DNA from: Granulicella sp.
GTDB taxonomy: Bacteria; Acidobacteriota; Terriglobia; Terriglobales; Acidobacteriaceae
Direction of reading: 5' to 3'
Assembly: GCA_025408425.1 (NCBI GenBank)
Contig: JANXYX010000052.1
Location: 56,828-120,827 of the forward strand
Length of the DNA: 64,000 nt
Made by a program: the position numbers and the translations under genes. The notes beneath the pieces were generated by a model. The model was given only the letters and a program-made list of their open reading frames with translations. It did not search any database and was not told where the DNA came from. This document shows, one piece after another, positions 17,379 through 26,648 of the stretch; positions within the stretch are counted from its first letter, which is position 1, and every line of letters begins with the position of its first letter.

Positions 17379-18340
17379 CGGGCCTCTCCGGATGCTGGTG
17401 CTGGCGTCGTCGTGGGCGCGGGCTCCGAGGTTTGTGCAGGAGCTTTCGGGGCTGTGTCTGGCGGAGTAGTGTCTTTGGGAGGTGCGGATTTGGTGGGAGT
17501 TGCTGGTGCGGGTTTCGGGGTGGTTGGGGTGGCTGATTTGGATGGCTTGGGTGCGGGGGAGGTCTGGAGCCTGGGTGCGGGCTTCGGCGTTGGGGTTTCT
17601 GAGGGATGCGCCGGGGCGGCGGAGGGCTCGATGTGGCTGCGCCAGGAGGTGAGGGCGGTAGCGATTGCCTGGGCGACCTGCTGCTGGTAGGCGGGGTCGT
17701 TGACGGGTGTGATGTCGGCGCCGGAGACGTGGAAGGGAGCGATCTCGAGGGTTACTGCCGGGCAGGTGAGGTTGTCCAAGGGGCGGACAGAGGATCGACC
17801 GAGGAGGGTGGGGATCTGCGCGTGGACGAGGGCTACGCCGAGCTCGTTGGCGAGGCGGCGGCTCTGGGCGAGGTAGCTGGCCTGAGCGGTGTCCCAGGGG
17901 ATGACCGTGGCCGCGTCGTCGGGGGATTCTTCAGGCAGGGCCGAGGTAGAGATGTGTACGCCGGAGCCGCTGGCCGTTGCGTGAATGAGGATGCAGGCGA
18001 GGGCTCTTGCGTGGTTGGCGGTGTTGGCGCGCTGGTCGGAGGGGAGGAGAGGCGCGGTGTCCGGAAGCTCGGCGTCGCGAGTGGTGACTATGGTGAAGCC
18101 GGCTTGCGAGAGGAGGGTGCGGATGGTGGCAGCCAAGGCGAGGGTGACGTCTTTTTCGTCGAGATTATCAGCGAGGTGGGCGCCGGTGTCGGAGCCGCCA
18201 TGGGCTGGATCGATGAGGATTACGTTGCGGTTGAAGGCTGGTGGTTTGGGTGGGGTTTGGGAATAGCTGCAGAGACAGGTGATGGCGCCCAGGGTCAGGG
18301 TTGTCGCTACCTTGAGGATTGGGATGCGGGGTAGGGTCAC
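17375..18340 (-). CDS. N-acetylmuramoyl-L-alanine amidase (Amidase_3), secreted
   Basis: I chose the GTG at 18340, giving 321 residues that start with a signal peptide ('LKVATTLTLGAITCLCSYSQ'); the ORF-track GTG at 18403 adds a polar leader in front of it. The zinc amidase fold shows 'VILIDPAHGG', the second ligand in 'EKDVTLALA', 'CILIHATAS' and catalytic Glu in 'VTLEIAPF'. The last 85 residues are Pro/Ala/Thr/Lys-rich and disordered. It cuts peptide stems from peptidoglycan and is the first gene of the amidase-GerM-murI operon. Confidence 0.88.
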   Translation of the reverse strand: MTLPRIPILKVATTLTLGAITCLCSYSQTPPKPPAFNRNVILIDPAHGGSDTGAHLADNLDEKDVTLALAATIRTLLSQAGFTIVTTRDAELPDTAPLLPSDQRANTANHARALACILIHATASGSGVHISTSALPEESPDDAATVIPWDTAQASYLAQSRRLANELGVALVHAQIPTLLGRSSVRPLDNLTCPAVTLEIAPFHVSGADITPVNDPAYQQQVAQAIATALTSWRSHIEPSAAPAHPSETPTPKPAPRLQTSPAPKPSKSATPTTPKPAPATPTKSAPPKDTTPPDTAPKAPAQTSEPAPTTTPAPASGEAR

Positions 18341-18426
18341 GGTGTCCGATAGGTGCGATCTGATTGTAACGAGGTGCGAGGTGGAGTGGGGGAGAACGGG
18401 CACCTGGCCACAATGACGGAAAGGAT

Positions 18427-18458
18427 GGCGGCGATGGCCCTGCCGGGCCGTCGCCGCC
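18427..18458 (-). terminator. hairpin downstream of the DUF1015 gene
   Basis: GGCGGCGA pairs with TCGCCGCC, with GGCCC/GGGCC pairing inside. It lies 12 bp past the DUF1015 stop on the minus strand; the following ATCCTTTCC is only weakly U-rich. Confidence 0.55.
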
Positions 18459-18469
18459 TGTAATGCGGG

Positions 18470-19837
18470 TTAGTCAAGCGCGTAGATGGCGAGGCCGCTG
18501 AGGAGTTTGGGGTAGAAGTCGGTGGACTTCTGGGGCATGACGTCGCCGGAGAAAGAGACGTCCTTGAGCTGGTCGAGGGTGATGGGTTTGATGAGGAAGG
18601 CGATGTCGGCTTCTCCATTGGTGACGAGGGAGATAGCTTCGTCGGCCTCGCGGATGTAACTGACGTTGCCGAGGCGCGTGATGGTTTCCTGATCCAGGCC
18701 CAGGAGTTTGTCGAGGATGATGGAGTGGAGCTGGACGACGTCGAGCTGGCGTTGACGGGCGGGAATGTCCTTGAGGACCTCGGCGATGACGTCGGGCTTG
18801 GCGGTGAGGAGGTAGTTGCCGTCTCCTGTGACCGCGAGGAAGGCTGCTCCCTGTGAGTTGGCGAGGGCTGCGAGGTCAGGGGTATCGAGCGCTTTGATGT
18901 CGAAGTAAGCGCTGGCTCGGGTGATGAAATCGGGCGAGCTGAAGTTGGTGAGGCCGTGGACGACACGGTGGGTGGGGAGGATGGTGATTCCGGGGGCTTC
19001 CATATTGACGAAGGTCATCATCATGGCTGCTTCGGGGAAGGGAGGAGTGGGGAGATGGCCGGGGCTGATCTTTTCGTCCTCGTCGCGAGGCTGGTTGAGG
19101 GGCAGCCTGAGCTGGGCGGAGCGCTCTTTGGCATATGCGACGGAGGTCTCATAGCGGTGGTGACCGTCGGCGATGATGAGCTTTTTATCTGCCATGGCGG
19201 TGACGATGAGATTGATGAGGTGGGGATCGGTGAGCTTCCAGACGCGGTGGATGACACCATACTCGTCGGTGATGGTTAGGTCGGCGGGTGGGGTCTGGGA
19301 GCCTGGCCTGCCGTCGTTGCCGAAGATGAGCTTCTCGGCGGTGAAGGCTGGGTCGGAGTAGAGCATGTAAATCTGCTCGCAGTAGGCGCGGGTGGCCTTG
19401 AAGAGGGCGAGGCGGTCTGATTTGTGCTTGGGGAAGGTCTGCTCGTGACGGTAGATGACCTTGTCGGCGTAGTCATAGAGGTGACCCAAGGCGATGAAGC
19501 CACGGCGTTCGCGCACTTCGTTGGTGTGCGGAACGGTGTAGGTCTGGGAGTAGCCGTAGAGGGCCGGCTCGGCCTCTTCCTTGAGGATACGGTCCTTGCG
19601 CCAGTTGGTGAGGTACTCAGCTGCGCGGGTGTAGACGTTGTGCGGGTTTGGACCGTCAAACGTATCGTTGGGCTCGTGTTTGCCGAGGATGACGCGGATG
19701 AGGTTGTAAGGGCTTGATTCGTAGTACCTCTGCTGCATGGCCGGGGTGATCTTGTCGTAGGGCTGGGTGACGACATCTCCCATGTTGACGCGGGCTGTGT
19801 CGTAACGGAGTGCTCGGAAGGGATAAATACGGGCCAT
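18470..19837 (-). CDS. DUF1015 domain-containing protein
   Basis: The 455-residue cytoplasmic protein matches DUF1015 along its length: 'YPFRALRYDTARVNMGDVVTQPYDKI' at the start, 'RHEQTFPKHKSDRLALFKATRA', 'IADGHHRYETSVAYAKERS' in the middle and a Leu/Asp-rich C-terminal third. Family members resemble ADP-dependent serine kinase and ParB-like folds, and often neighbour serine-biosynthesis genes; none is here. A GGAGAAC site precedes the ATG. The 467-bp region upstream has no gene. Confidence 0.9.
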   Translation of the reverse strand: MARIYPFRALRYDTARVNMGDVVTQPYDKITPAMQQRYYESSPYNLIRVILGKHEPNDTFDGPNPHNVYTRAAEYLTNWRKDRILKEEAEPALYGYSQTYTVPHTNEVRERRGFIALGHLYDYADKVIYRHEQTFPKHKSDRLALFKATRAYCEQIYMLYSDPAFTAEKLIFGNDGRPGSQTPPADLTITDEYGVIHRVWKLTDPHLINLIVTAMADKKLIIADGHHRYETSVAYAKERSAQLRLPLNQPRDEDEKISPGHLPTPPFPEAAMMMTFVNMEAPGITILPTHRVVHGLTNFSSPDFITRASAYFDIKALDTPDLAALANSQGAAFLAVTGDGNYLLTAKPDVIAEVLKDIPARQRQLDVVQLHSIILDKLLGLDQETITRLGNVSYIREADEAISLVTNGEADIAFLIKPITLDQLKDVSFSGDVMPQKSTDFYPKLLSGLAIYALD

Positions 19838-20305
19838 GCTAGTTAGGTTCTCCGAAGTGCTGATATTTCTTGATTGTACGAGGTGTGGGTGAGACGCGTG
19901 TGAAGATCTGCCGGCAGGGCAGTGAAGTTGAGGTGATGCTTGAGTGTTGGGGATATTTGAGGTACAGCAGGTGGAAGGTCATCCAAGGATGGATGGTGGG
20001 CAGCGGAAGTTGCCAAGAGTCAGGCAGATCGTGTCCGTCATTCGGATGGGGTATAGATGGGGCGGAGATGATCTGTCATGTGAGAGGTGTGATGGGCATC
20101 ATAGAAAGCCTGGCGCCGGTGCCGTAGTGTAGAGCCGAGGTTGGGACATCGTGATGGAAGTAGTTTGTAGATTGTGAAGTTTTTGGGGCGAAATGTAATT
20201 TGTTTGTCACGGATGGGTCGGGTGGGTGGGTAAGTAGCAGTTGAGGCGGTGTAGTCTTCGGGCAATGGCTGTTTTTCTAAGTACACGATTTGGCGGAAGT
20301 TAAAG
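19838..20305. promoter_or_regulatory. 468-bp intergenic region between divergent DUF1015 and VWA genes
   Basis: Short ORFs here (19870-20127 plus, 20038-20286 minus) lack ribosome sites, conserved-looking composition or recognisable motifs. The stretch from about 20160 to 20290 is A+T-richer than its surroundings and probably holds the promoter of the VWA-cysM operon. I saw no repeat family, tRNA or clear operator. Confidence 0.35.
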
Positions 20306-21406
20306 GTGAGAAAGACCTTGGCAATGAGAACTATTGGCGGCAGGAACGGCGGATGGACGGGGCGGTGGATGGTGTGGGTGCGGCTGGTGGTCGCGCTTGC
20401 AGTGGTGATGGTGTGGGGATTTTGGGCGAGTGGGGTATGTGTGGCGCAGGAGAATCCGCTAGGTCAGGTGCATACGCCCACGGCTCCGCCGCCGCCGAAG
20501 ACTCCGGAAGATATGAAGCCGGTGATTGAAGGGGCGGACAATGCGGCGAGGATGGCGACGTCGCGGCGGGACGCACGGATTCGGGTAGATGTGAACCTAG
20601 TGCTGGTTCCGATGACGGTGACGGACCCGATGAACCGGTTGGTGACAGGGCTGGAGCGGGAGAATTTTCAGATCTTCGACAACAACTCGCCGCAGGTGAT
20701 CAAGAGCTTCTCTACCGATGACGCCCCGGTAACAATTGGGATTGTGTTCGATTTGAGCGGGAGTATGGGGTCGAAGTTTGTTCGAGCACGGAAGGCGTTG
20801 AGTGAGTTTCTGCGGACGTGCAATCCGCAGGATGAATTTTTTGTGGTGGGTTTCAACGACCGGCCGGCAGTGATCGTGGACTACACGTCGGATGTGGACG
20901 ACGTGGAGGCTCGGATGGTGATGCTGAAGCCGGAGAACCGGACTGCGCTGATCGACGCGGTGTATCTAGGAGTGAACAAGCTGCGGCAGGCGAAGTATGA
21001 GCGGAAGGCGCTGCTGATCATCTCGGACGGCGGAGATAATCGAAGTCGGTACACGGAGGGCGAGCTGCGGCGGGTGGTGCGAGAGAGCGACGTGCAGATT
21101 TATTCGATCGGGATATTCGACCAGTATGCTCCGACGACTGAGGAGCAACTGGGGCCATTGCTGTTGACGGATGTGTGCGAGATGACGGGAGGGCGGATGT
21201 TTCGAGTGGCGGATGTAGCGGATCTGGGAGATATTGCGGCTCGGATCAGCGCGGAGCTGAGGAATGAATACGTGATCGGCTACAAGCCTTCCGAAGTGAA
21301 GAAGGATGGTAACTGGCGTAAATTGAAGGTACGACTGGTTCCGCCGGCAGGACTTCCTCCGCTGACGGTACACAATCGCCAGGGGTACTATGCACCATCG
21401 CAGTAG
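20306..21406 (+). CDS. VWFA-related domain protein, secreted
   Basis: The product of up to 366 residues starts at GTG 20306 or ATG 20324. A twin-Arg-free signal segment at residues 24-50 is followed by a Pro-rich linker. The von Willebrand A domain begins at about residue 100: 'VPMTVTDPMNRLVTGLERENFQIF', then MIDAS 'FDLSGSMGSK' and 'LIISDGGDNRS'. The preceding beta-sandwich plus VWA layout is that of the Acidobacterial VWFA-related family (TIGR03436), usually found in large numbers in this phylum; function is unknown. It overlaps the next VWA gene by 17 bp. Confidence 0.88.
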   Translation: MRKTLAMRTIGGRNGGWTGRWMVWVRLVVALAVVMVWGFWASGVCVAQENPLGQVHTPTAPPPPKTPEDMKPVIEGADNAARMATSRRDARIRVDVNLVLVPMTVTDPMNRLVTGLERENFQIFDNNSPQVIKSFSTDDAPVTIGIVFDLSGSMGSKFVRARKALSEFLRTCNPQDEFFVVGFNDRPAVIVDYTSDVDDVEARMVMLKPENRTALIDAVYLGVNKLRQAKYERKALLIISDGGDNRSRYTEGELRRVVRESDVQIYSIGIFDQYAPTTEEQLGPLLLTDVCEMTGGRMFRVADVADLGDIAARISAELRNEYVIGYKPSEVKKDGNWRKLKVRLVPPAGLPPLTVHNRQGYYAPSQ

Positions 21407-22532
21407 GGGATTCTGGATGTGTGCGGCTGCGGCATGGATGTTGCTGCCAGTTGCCGCAATAAATGTATGGGGGCAGCAGATGCCAGTTGCGCCGCAACCG
21501 ACGCCGTTGACGGTGGATCGCGATCCTGTGGCATCGCCCGATCCGGATCCTCCAGCGGGAGCTGTTGCCGCTCCACAGGGGGCGCCTGTTGGTCAGATTG
21601 CCAAGGAGCGCGGCAAGTACACGCTTCGGACGGATGCGTACGAGGTTCGGCTGAATGCCACGGTGCTGGATGGCAGCGGGCGGGCGGTGCAGACGCTGGA
21701 TAAAGACGCGTTCCGGGTGTATGAGGACGGGGTTCCACAGACGATTGCTTCGTTCCGGCATGAGGATTTGCCAGTTTCGCTGGGGATACTGATCGACAGC
21801 TCGGGCTCGATGTATGACAAGCGTGCGGCGGTGGAAAAGGCCTCTCTGGACCTGGTGAAGCTGTCGAACCATGAGGATGAGGCGTTTGTGGTGGACTTCT
21901 CATGGGAGGCGTTCATCGATCAGGATTTTACGAGCGATATCACGAAGCTGCAGCAGGGGTTGGGATATATCAAGTCGAGCGGCGGAACCGCGATCTATGA
22001 TGCGCTGGTGGCTTCGGCGGATTATCTGACGAAGAATGCGAAGCGTCCGAAGCAGGTGCTGTTGATTATTACTGACGGCGAGGACAATGCATCGAGCGCG
22101 TCATTGGAACAGGCGATCCGGAGGATTCAGGACCTGGATGGGCCTGTGATTTACTGCGTTGGGCTGCTGTTTGGCAGCGATACGGATAGGGCTGAGGCGC
22201 GCCATGCGCGGCGGGTTCTGGAAGCGTTGTCTGAGCAGACGGGTGGGGTGGCTTACTTCCCGAAGTCGGTGAAGGAAGTGGATGCGATTGCTGCGGAGGT
22301 GGCGCAGGACATCCGGACGCAGTATACGATTTCGTACCACTCGACAAAGTCACCGGCGCTGGGTGGATACCGTCAGGTGCATGTGGAAGCCAAGGGTAAG
22401 AATTTTGGCAGGCTCTCGGTGCGGACGCGGAGCGGGTACTTCCCGAGGGTGGCATCGGATAAGGACGCCTCGGGTAGCGCGCAGTCGACTGGCCAGGTTC
22501 TGAATGACCCGGGGAAGCGGCCGGGCAAGTGA
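21390..22532 (+). CDS. VWFA-related domain protein, secreted (second copy)
   Basis: The 380-residue product has an N-terminal signal ('WMCAAAAWMLLPVAAINVWG') and the same layout as the gene before it: 'LNATVLDGSGRAVQTLDKDAFRVYED', MIDAS 'IDSSGSMYDKRA', 'LIITDGEDNASS', and the C-terminal 'IRTQYTISYHS'. The ATG lies inside the end of the preceding gene, and the stop overlaps the GTG of the cysteine synthase gene (GTGA), so all three are likely translated from one mRNA. The two VWA proteins are paralogues, similar in plan but divergent in sequence. Confidence 0.88.
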   Translation: MHHRSRGFWMCAAAAWMLLPVAAINVWGQQMPVAPQPTPLTVDRDPVASPDPDPPAGAVAAPQGAPVGQIAKERGKYTLRTDAYEVRLNATVLDGSGRAVQTLDKDAFRVYEDGVPQTIASFRHEDLPVSLGILIDSSGSMYDKRAAVEKASLDLVKLSNHEDEAFVVDFSWEAFIDQDFTSDITKLQQGLGYIKSSGGTAIYDALVASADYLTKNAKRPKQVLLIITDGEDNASSASLEQAIRRIQDLDGPVIYCVGLLFGSDTDRAEARHARRVLEALSEQTGGVAYFPKSVKEVDAIAAEVAQDIRTQYTISYHSTKSPALGGYRQVHVEAKGKNFGRLSVRTRSGYFPRVASDKDASGSAQSTGQVLNDPGKRPGK

Positions 22533-23443
22533 GAGTGGCACAGACGATTACGGAGTTGGTAGGCCAGACACCGATGGTCCGACTAGGGAGGCTGAGCCCA
22601 GAAGGAGGCGCGGAGGTCTGGGTGAAGCTGGAGTCGATGAATCCAGGCGGCAGCATCAAGGACAGGGCCGCCTTAGGGATTGTGGTGGATGCGGAGCGGC
22701 GGGGAGTGCTGCGGTCGGGGATGACAATTGTTGAGGCGACGGCGGGAAATACTGGGGTGGGGCTCGCGCTGATTGGGGTGAATCGCGGGTACAAGGTGAT
22801 GCTGTATGTGCCGGAGGGCTTTGCCGAAGAGAAGTGCATGTTGATGCGTGGCCTAGGTGCGACGGTGGTGCGGACGCCCGAGGAGGATGGCATGGCTGGG
22901 GCAATCGATGCGGCGCTGAAGTTCGAGGCGGAGACTCCGGGGTCGTTTGCGGCGCTGCAGTTCGAGAATCCGGCGAATCCGGATTTTCATGAGGAGACTA
23001 CGGCGGTAGAGATTTGGGAGCAGATGGAGGGCCGGGTGGATGCGTGGGTGTCGGGAGTGGGTTCGGCTGGGACGTTTACGGGGGTGGCACGGTTTTTGAA
23101 GGGTAAGCGGGCGGATATTTTGACGGTGGCGGTGGAGCCGCAGGGCAGTGTATTGCAGGGTGGGATTCCGGGGAAGCACAAGGTGGAAGGGATTGGAGTG
23201 GCGCAGATTCCGGTGACGTTTGATCGAAGCGTTTGCGATCGGGTGATGATGGTGATGGACGATCCGGCGCTGGAGATGGTTCACCGGTTGGCGGCGGAAG
23301 AAGGGATTCTGGCGGGATCGAGCGCTGGGGCTATGGTGTTTGCGGCGATTGAGGTGGCTCGGGAGATGCGACCGGGGCACCGGGTGGTGACCGTGATTCC
23401 GGATTCGGCGGAGCGGTACTTGTCGAAGGGCTTGCTGGACTAG
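22529..23443 (+). CDS. PLP-dependent cysteine synthase / cystathionine beta-synthase family
   Basis: The 304-residue fold-type II enzyme has the PLP lysine in 'SMNPGGSIKDRAA' (about residue 43), the substrate loop 'EATAGNTGVGLAL', and the phosphate-binding 'SGVGSAGTFTGVARFL'. It lacks the regulatory CBS domains. On sequence it could be O-acetylserine sulfhydrylase (CysK/CysM) or a bacterial cystathionine beta-synthase; the cystathionine gamma-lyase/synthase-type gene directly downstream favours a reverse-transsulfuration pair. GTG start overlaps the VWA stop. Confidence 0.9.
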   Translation: MRVAQTITELVGQTPMVRLGRLSPEGGAEVWVKLESMNPGGSIKDRAALGIVVDAERRGVLRSGMTIVEATAGNTGVGLALIGVNRGYKVMLYVPEGFAEEKCMLMRGLGATVVRTPEEDGMAGAIDAALKFEAETPGSFAALQFENPANPDFHEETTAVEIWEQMEGRVDAWVSGVGSAGTFTGVARFLKGKRADILTVAVEPQGSVLQGGIPGKHKVEGIGVAQIPVTFDRSVCDRVMMVMDDPALEMVHRLAAEEGILAGSSAGAMVFAAIEVAREMRPGHRVVTVIPDSAERYLSKGLLD

Positions 23444-23463
23444 GTAAAAGAAGGCGACACGCG

Positions 23464-23491
23464 GGGATTCTTCGCTTCGCTCAGAATGACA
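23464..23491. repeat. dispersed repeat of the 'SERSEES' type
   Basis: GGATTCTTCGCTTCGCTCAG followed by AATGACA lies between the two transsulfuration genes. On the minus strand it reads as the spurious peptide 'CHSERSEESP'. Related copies are at 12439 and 59225. Confidence 0.75.
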
Positions 23492-23515
23492 AATTTTTAC
23501 TATGTGCGAGGGAAT

Positions 23516-24670
23516 ATGCAAGAGAAGAAGCAGGGGTTTGCGACGCGGGCGATTCATGATGGACAGGCTCCGGATGTGTTGACGGGCGCGGTAAATGTGC
23601 CGATTTATCTGACGTCGACGTACCAGCAGGAAGAGATTGGGAAGAACAAGGGACATGAATATGCTCGGCTGACGAACCCTACGCGTGATGCGCTGGAGGT
23701 AAGTTTGTGCTCGCTGGAGGGTGGGACGAGTGCGCATGTGTTTGGCAGTGGGATGGCTGCGATTACGGCGCTGTGCACGATGATGAAGAGTGGCGACCAT
23801 GTGGTGTGCTCGGACAATGTGTATGGCGGGACGGCGCGGATGTTCGACAACGTGATGGCGAAGTTTGGGCTGCGCTTTACGTATGTCGATACGAGCGTTG
23901 CGGCGAATGTTGCGGCGGCGATTACCCCTGCGACAAAGCTGGTGCATATCGAGACGCCGACGAATCCGATGATGGCGGTGACGGATATTCGGGCGGTGGC
24001 GGATATCTGTCATGCGCGTGGGGTGGAGTTGAGTGTCGACAACACTTTCTTATCGCCCTATTTACAGCAGCCGATCGCGCTGGGTGCGGATATTGTGATG
24101 CACTCGACGACGAAGTTTTTGAATGGGCATAGCGATGGGCTGGGTGGGGTGCTGATTTGCACGAAGCCTGAACATAACGAGACGTTCAAGTATGTTCAGA
24201 AGTGTACGGGTGGGATATTGTCGCCGTTTGAGAGCTATCTGCTGCTGCGTGGGGTGAAGACGCTGGCCGTGCGGATGAAGCAGCATGACGCGAATGGGCG
24301 CGTGGTTGCCGAGTTTTTGAAGGGGCACAAGAAGGTGCAGAAGGTGTTTTATCCGGGGCTGGTGGAGCATCCACAGCATGAGTTGGCGAAGCGTCAGCAG
24401 AGTGGGTTTGGGTCGATGATTTCGATTGAGACGGGGTCGCTGGAGAATGCAAATGCCTTTGCTAAGGCGCTTCGCTTGGGGCTATTGGCGGAGTCGCTGG
24501 GTGGGGTGGAGACGCTGGTGTGTCATCCGGCGAGCATGACTCATGCTGCGGTTGGAGCGGAGGGGCGGGCTCGTTTGGGGATTACGGATGGGTTGATGCG
24601 GATTTCGGTGGGGATTGAGGACGTTGAGGATATTGTGGCGGACCTGGAGCAGGCATTGAGCCATATATAG
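23516..24670 (+). CDS. trans-sulfuration PLP enzyme (cystathionine gamma-synthase/lyase)
   Basis: The start at ATG 23516 has GAGGGA just upstream; the ORF-track start at 23486 would put the end of the dispersed repeat in the protein. The 384-residue Cys/Met-metabolism enzyme begins 'FATRAIHDGQAPD', binds PLP through the lysine in 'HSTTKFLNGHSDGLGG', and has 'GVETLVCHPASMTHA' near its C-terminus. The sequence does not separate gamma-synthase from gamma-lyase; pairing with the upstream CBS/CysK-type gene favours the lyase and cysteine synthesis from homocysteine. Confidence 0.9.
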   Translation: MQEKKQGFATRAIHDGQAPDVLTGAVNVPIYLTSTYQQEEIGKNKGHEYARLTNPTRDALEVSLCSLEGGTSAHVFGSGMAAITALCTMMKSGDHVVCSDNVYGGTARMFDNVMAKFGLRFTYVDTSVAANVAAAITPATKLVHIETPTNPMMAVTDIRAVADICHARGVELSVDNTFLSPYLQQPIALGADIVMHSTTKFLNGHSDGLGGVLICTKPEHNETFKYVQKCTGGILSPFESYLLLRGVKTLAVRMKQHDANGRVVAEFLKGHKKVQKVFYPGLVEHPQHELAKRQQSGFGSMISIETGSLENANAFAKALRLGLLAESLGGVETLVCHPASMTHAAVGAEGRARLGITDGLMRISVGIEDVEDIVADLEQALSHI

Positions 24671-24701
24671 GCTCTGAGTCGATTGCGGTGACCGAAGGAC
24701 G

Positions 24702-24734
24702 GGGTGCGGGCGATGTATGCCTCGCACCCTTTTT
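24702..24734 (+). terminator. rho-independent terminator after the trans-sulfuration gene
   Basis: GGGTGCG pairs with CGCACCC around a 14-nt loop and is followed by TTTTTG, 31 bp after the stop codon. Confidence 0.8.
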
Positions 24735-24808
24735 GTTGGCCTGTTGATGCTGGACTGCATCCTAGTGATGGGTATATTAGTTTTTATTATGGATGGCACG
24801 GGGGCAGC

Positions 24809-25963
24809 ATGTTTGGATTGACGGAAGAGCAGGAGCAGTTGCGGAAGGAAGTTCGGGCGTTTGCGGAGCGGGAGATTGCTCCGCATGTGAGCGAGTGGGA
24901 TGAGAAGAGCGAGTTTCCGCATGGGGTGGTGAAGAAGCTGGGCGAGATGGGTTTGATGGGGGTGATCTTTCCTGAGGCTCTTGGTGGGGCTGGGATGGGT
25001 TATGTGGAGTATGTGCTGGCGGTGGAGGAGTTGAGCCGGGTGGATGGGAGCGTGGGGATTATTGTGGCTTCGCATAATTCGCTGTGTACGAACCACATTA
25101 TGCTGGCGGGGAATGATGAGCAGCGGGAGCGCTGGGTGACCAAGCTGGCGAGTGGGCAGTGGTTGGGGGCGTGGGGATTGACGGAGCCAGGATCGGGATC
25201 GGATGCGGCGGGGGCTCGGACGAGCGCGGTGAAGCGTGGGGATAAGTGGGTGCTGAATGGGTCGAAGACGTTCATCACGAATGGAAGCTATGCGGACTGC
25301 GCGGTGGTACTGGCGGTGACGGAGCGCGAAAAGGGGACGAGTGGGATTTCGGCGTTTGTAGTGGAGAAGGGGACGAAGGGGTTTCGGCCGGGGAAGAAGG
25401 AGAACAAGCTTGGGCTGCGGGCGAGCGATACGGCGGAGCTGATCTTCGAGGAGTGCGAGATTCCGGCGGAGAATCTGGTGGGCAAGGAAGGTGAGGGCTT
25501 TAAGGACGCGATGCGAGTGTTGGATGGGGGGCGGATTTCGATTGCGGCGCTGAGTTTGGGAATGGCGCGCGGGGCGCTGGATGCGGCGGTGAAGTATGCG
25601 CAGCAGAGGCGGCAGTTTGGGAAGGCGATTAGTGAGTTTCAGGCGATTCAGTTCAAGTTTGCGGATATGGCGACGGAGTTGGATGCAGCGTGGTTGCTGA
25701 CGATGCGGGCGGCGCAGATGAAGGATAAGGGGCAGCGGGTAACGAAGGAGTCGGCCATGGCGAAGCTGTATGCGAGTGAGGCGGCTTGCAGGATTTGCGA
25801 CGCAGGCGTGCAGATCCATGGCGGGTATGGATTTATTAAGGACTATCCGGCGGAGAAGTTTTATCGGGATGTGCGGCTGTGTCCGATTGGCGAGGGGACA
25901 AGTGAGATTCAGCGGATGGTGATTGCAAGGGAGTTGCTGGGGAAGACGCCTAGCCGGGGGTAG
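24809..25963 (+). CDS. acyl-CoA dehydrogenase
   Basis: From ATG 24809 the product has 384 residues, the standard length. The N-terminal helical domain is '[19 protein letters not shown]', the FAD-binding middle has '[18 protein letters not shown]' and '[12 protein letters not shown]', and the C-terminal '[19 protein letters not shown]' leads to the catalytic glutamate in 'GEGTSEIQR'. It oxidises an acyl-CoA to the 2-enoyl-CoA and feeds electron-transfer flavoprotein. The profile fits short-chain/butyryl-CoA-type enzymes. The 35-codon extension in the ORF track runs through a terminator and is not coding. Confidence 0.93.
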   Translation: MFGLTEEQEQLRKEVRAFAEREIAPHVSEWDEKSEFPHGVVKKLGEMGLMGVIFPEALGGAGMGYVEYVLAVEELSRVDGSVGIIVASHNSLCTNHIMLAGNDEQRERWVTKLASGQWLGAWGLTEPGSGSDAAGARTSAVKRGDKWVLNGSKTFITNGSYADCAVVLAVTEREKGTSGISAFVVEKGTKGFRPGKKENKLGLRASDTAELIFEECEIPAENLVGKEGEGFKDAMRVLDGGRISIAALSLGMARGALDAAVKYAQQRRQFGKAISEFQAIQFKFADMATELDAAWLLTMRAAQMKDKGQRVTKESAMAKLYASEAACRICDAGVQIHGGYGFIKDYPAEKFYRDVRLCPIGEGTSEIQRMVIARELLGKTPSRG

Positions 25964-26070
25964 GTGTTGGACTGAGTTTTGCCGCGCTGCGGGAAGTGGG
26001 TGACGCTTTGGGTTCATTGGGTGGCCTTAAGTGGTTGGTCTAGGTAGACTTAAGGGGCTGAGGTCAGCGA

Positions 26071-26610
26071 ATGACAAAGATGATGAAGAAGTGTCTGGTA
26101 GTGGTTGTGGCGCTGGGGTGGTCGGGATTGGCGCAGGCGCAAGCTGGGATCTACGGGCAGTTGACTGCTGCTAAGTTGAGCGCGGCGAACACCGCGTGGA
26201 TGTATGGGCCTACGGTAGGGCTGTATTACGACTACGGGCATGGGCTAGTGGCTACTGGATTTGATGTTCGGGGGTCGTTTCTGGGGCGCGGTGATACCAA
26301 CGGAGCCGGATCAGACGAGAGTTTGATGACTGGGTTGTTGGGGGTGCGAGTTGCGGCGACTCCGCATGTGTTGCCTCTGAAGCCGTATGTGGAGGCCCTG
26401 GGTGGATTTGGTTCGTTGACAGCAGGTCAGGGTACAACTCGGACGTCGGCGACACATTTTACATATCAGTTTCTCGGTGGGGTGGATTTTACGTTCTTTC
26501 CGCGGGTGGACTGGCGGGTTTTGGAGTTCAGCTATGGCAAGCTTTCCGGTCTGGGGGACAGCTATGCCCCGAAGACGTTGAGCACTGGATTGGTCTTCCG
26601 GCTGCCTTAA
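26071..26610 (+). CDS. outer-membrane beta-barrel protein, unknown function
   Basis: The 179-residue product has a clear signal peptide ('KCLVVVVALGWSGLAQAQA', cleavage near residue 25). The mature part is an alternating-hydrophobic, Gly/Tyr-rich series of strands ('YGPTVGLYYDYGHGLVATGFDVRG') that fits an eight-stranded OmpX/OmpW-like barrel, ending with 'TGLVFRLP' and no canonical C-terminal Phe. The gene is monocistronic by appearance. Confidence 0.8.
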   Translation: MTKMMKKCLVVVVALGWSGLAQAQAGIYGQLTAAKLSAANTAWMYGPTVGLYYDYGHGLVATGFDVRGSFLGRGDTNGAGSDESLMTGLLGVRVAATPHVLPLKPYVEALGGFGSLTAGQGTTRTSATHFTYQFLGGVDFTFFPRVDWRVLEFSYGKLSGLGDSYAPKTLSTGLVFRLP

Positions 26611-26648
26611 AGGGTTGCCTCAGGCTGAAAATCGCTTAAAATAGATGG

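Noticed and set aside
19870-20286. Small ORFs on both strands in the DUF1015-VWA interval
   Set aside because: None has a ribosome site, a hydrophobic or domain pattern, or supportive codon use.
22853-24013. 386-residue minus-strand ORF containing 'CHSERSEESP'
   Set aside because: It is antisense to two well-supported PLP enzyme genes. The peptide comes from the dispersed repeat at 23464.
24482-26017. 511-residue minus-strand ORF
   Set aside because: It is a mirror of the acyl-CoA dehydrogenase and trans-sulfuration genes, with the same artefact composition.
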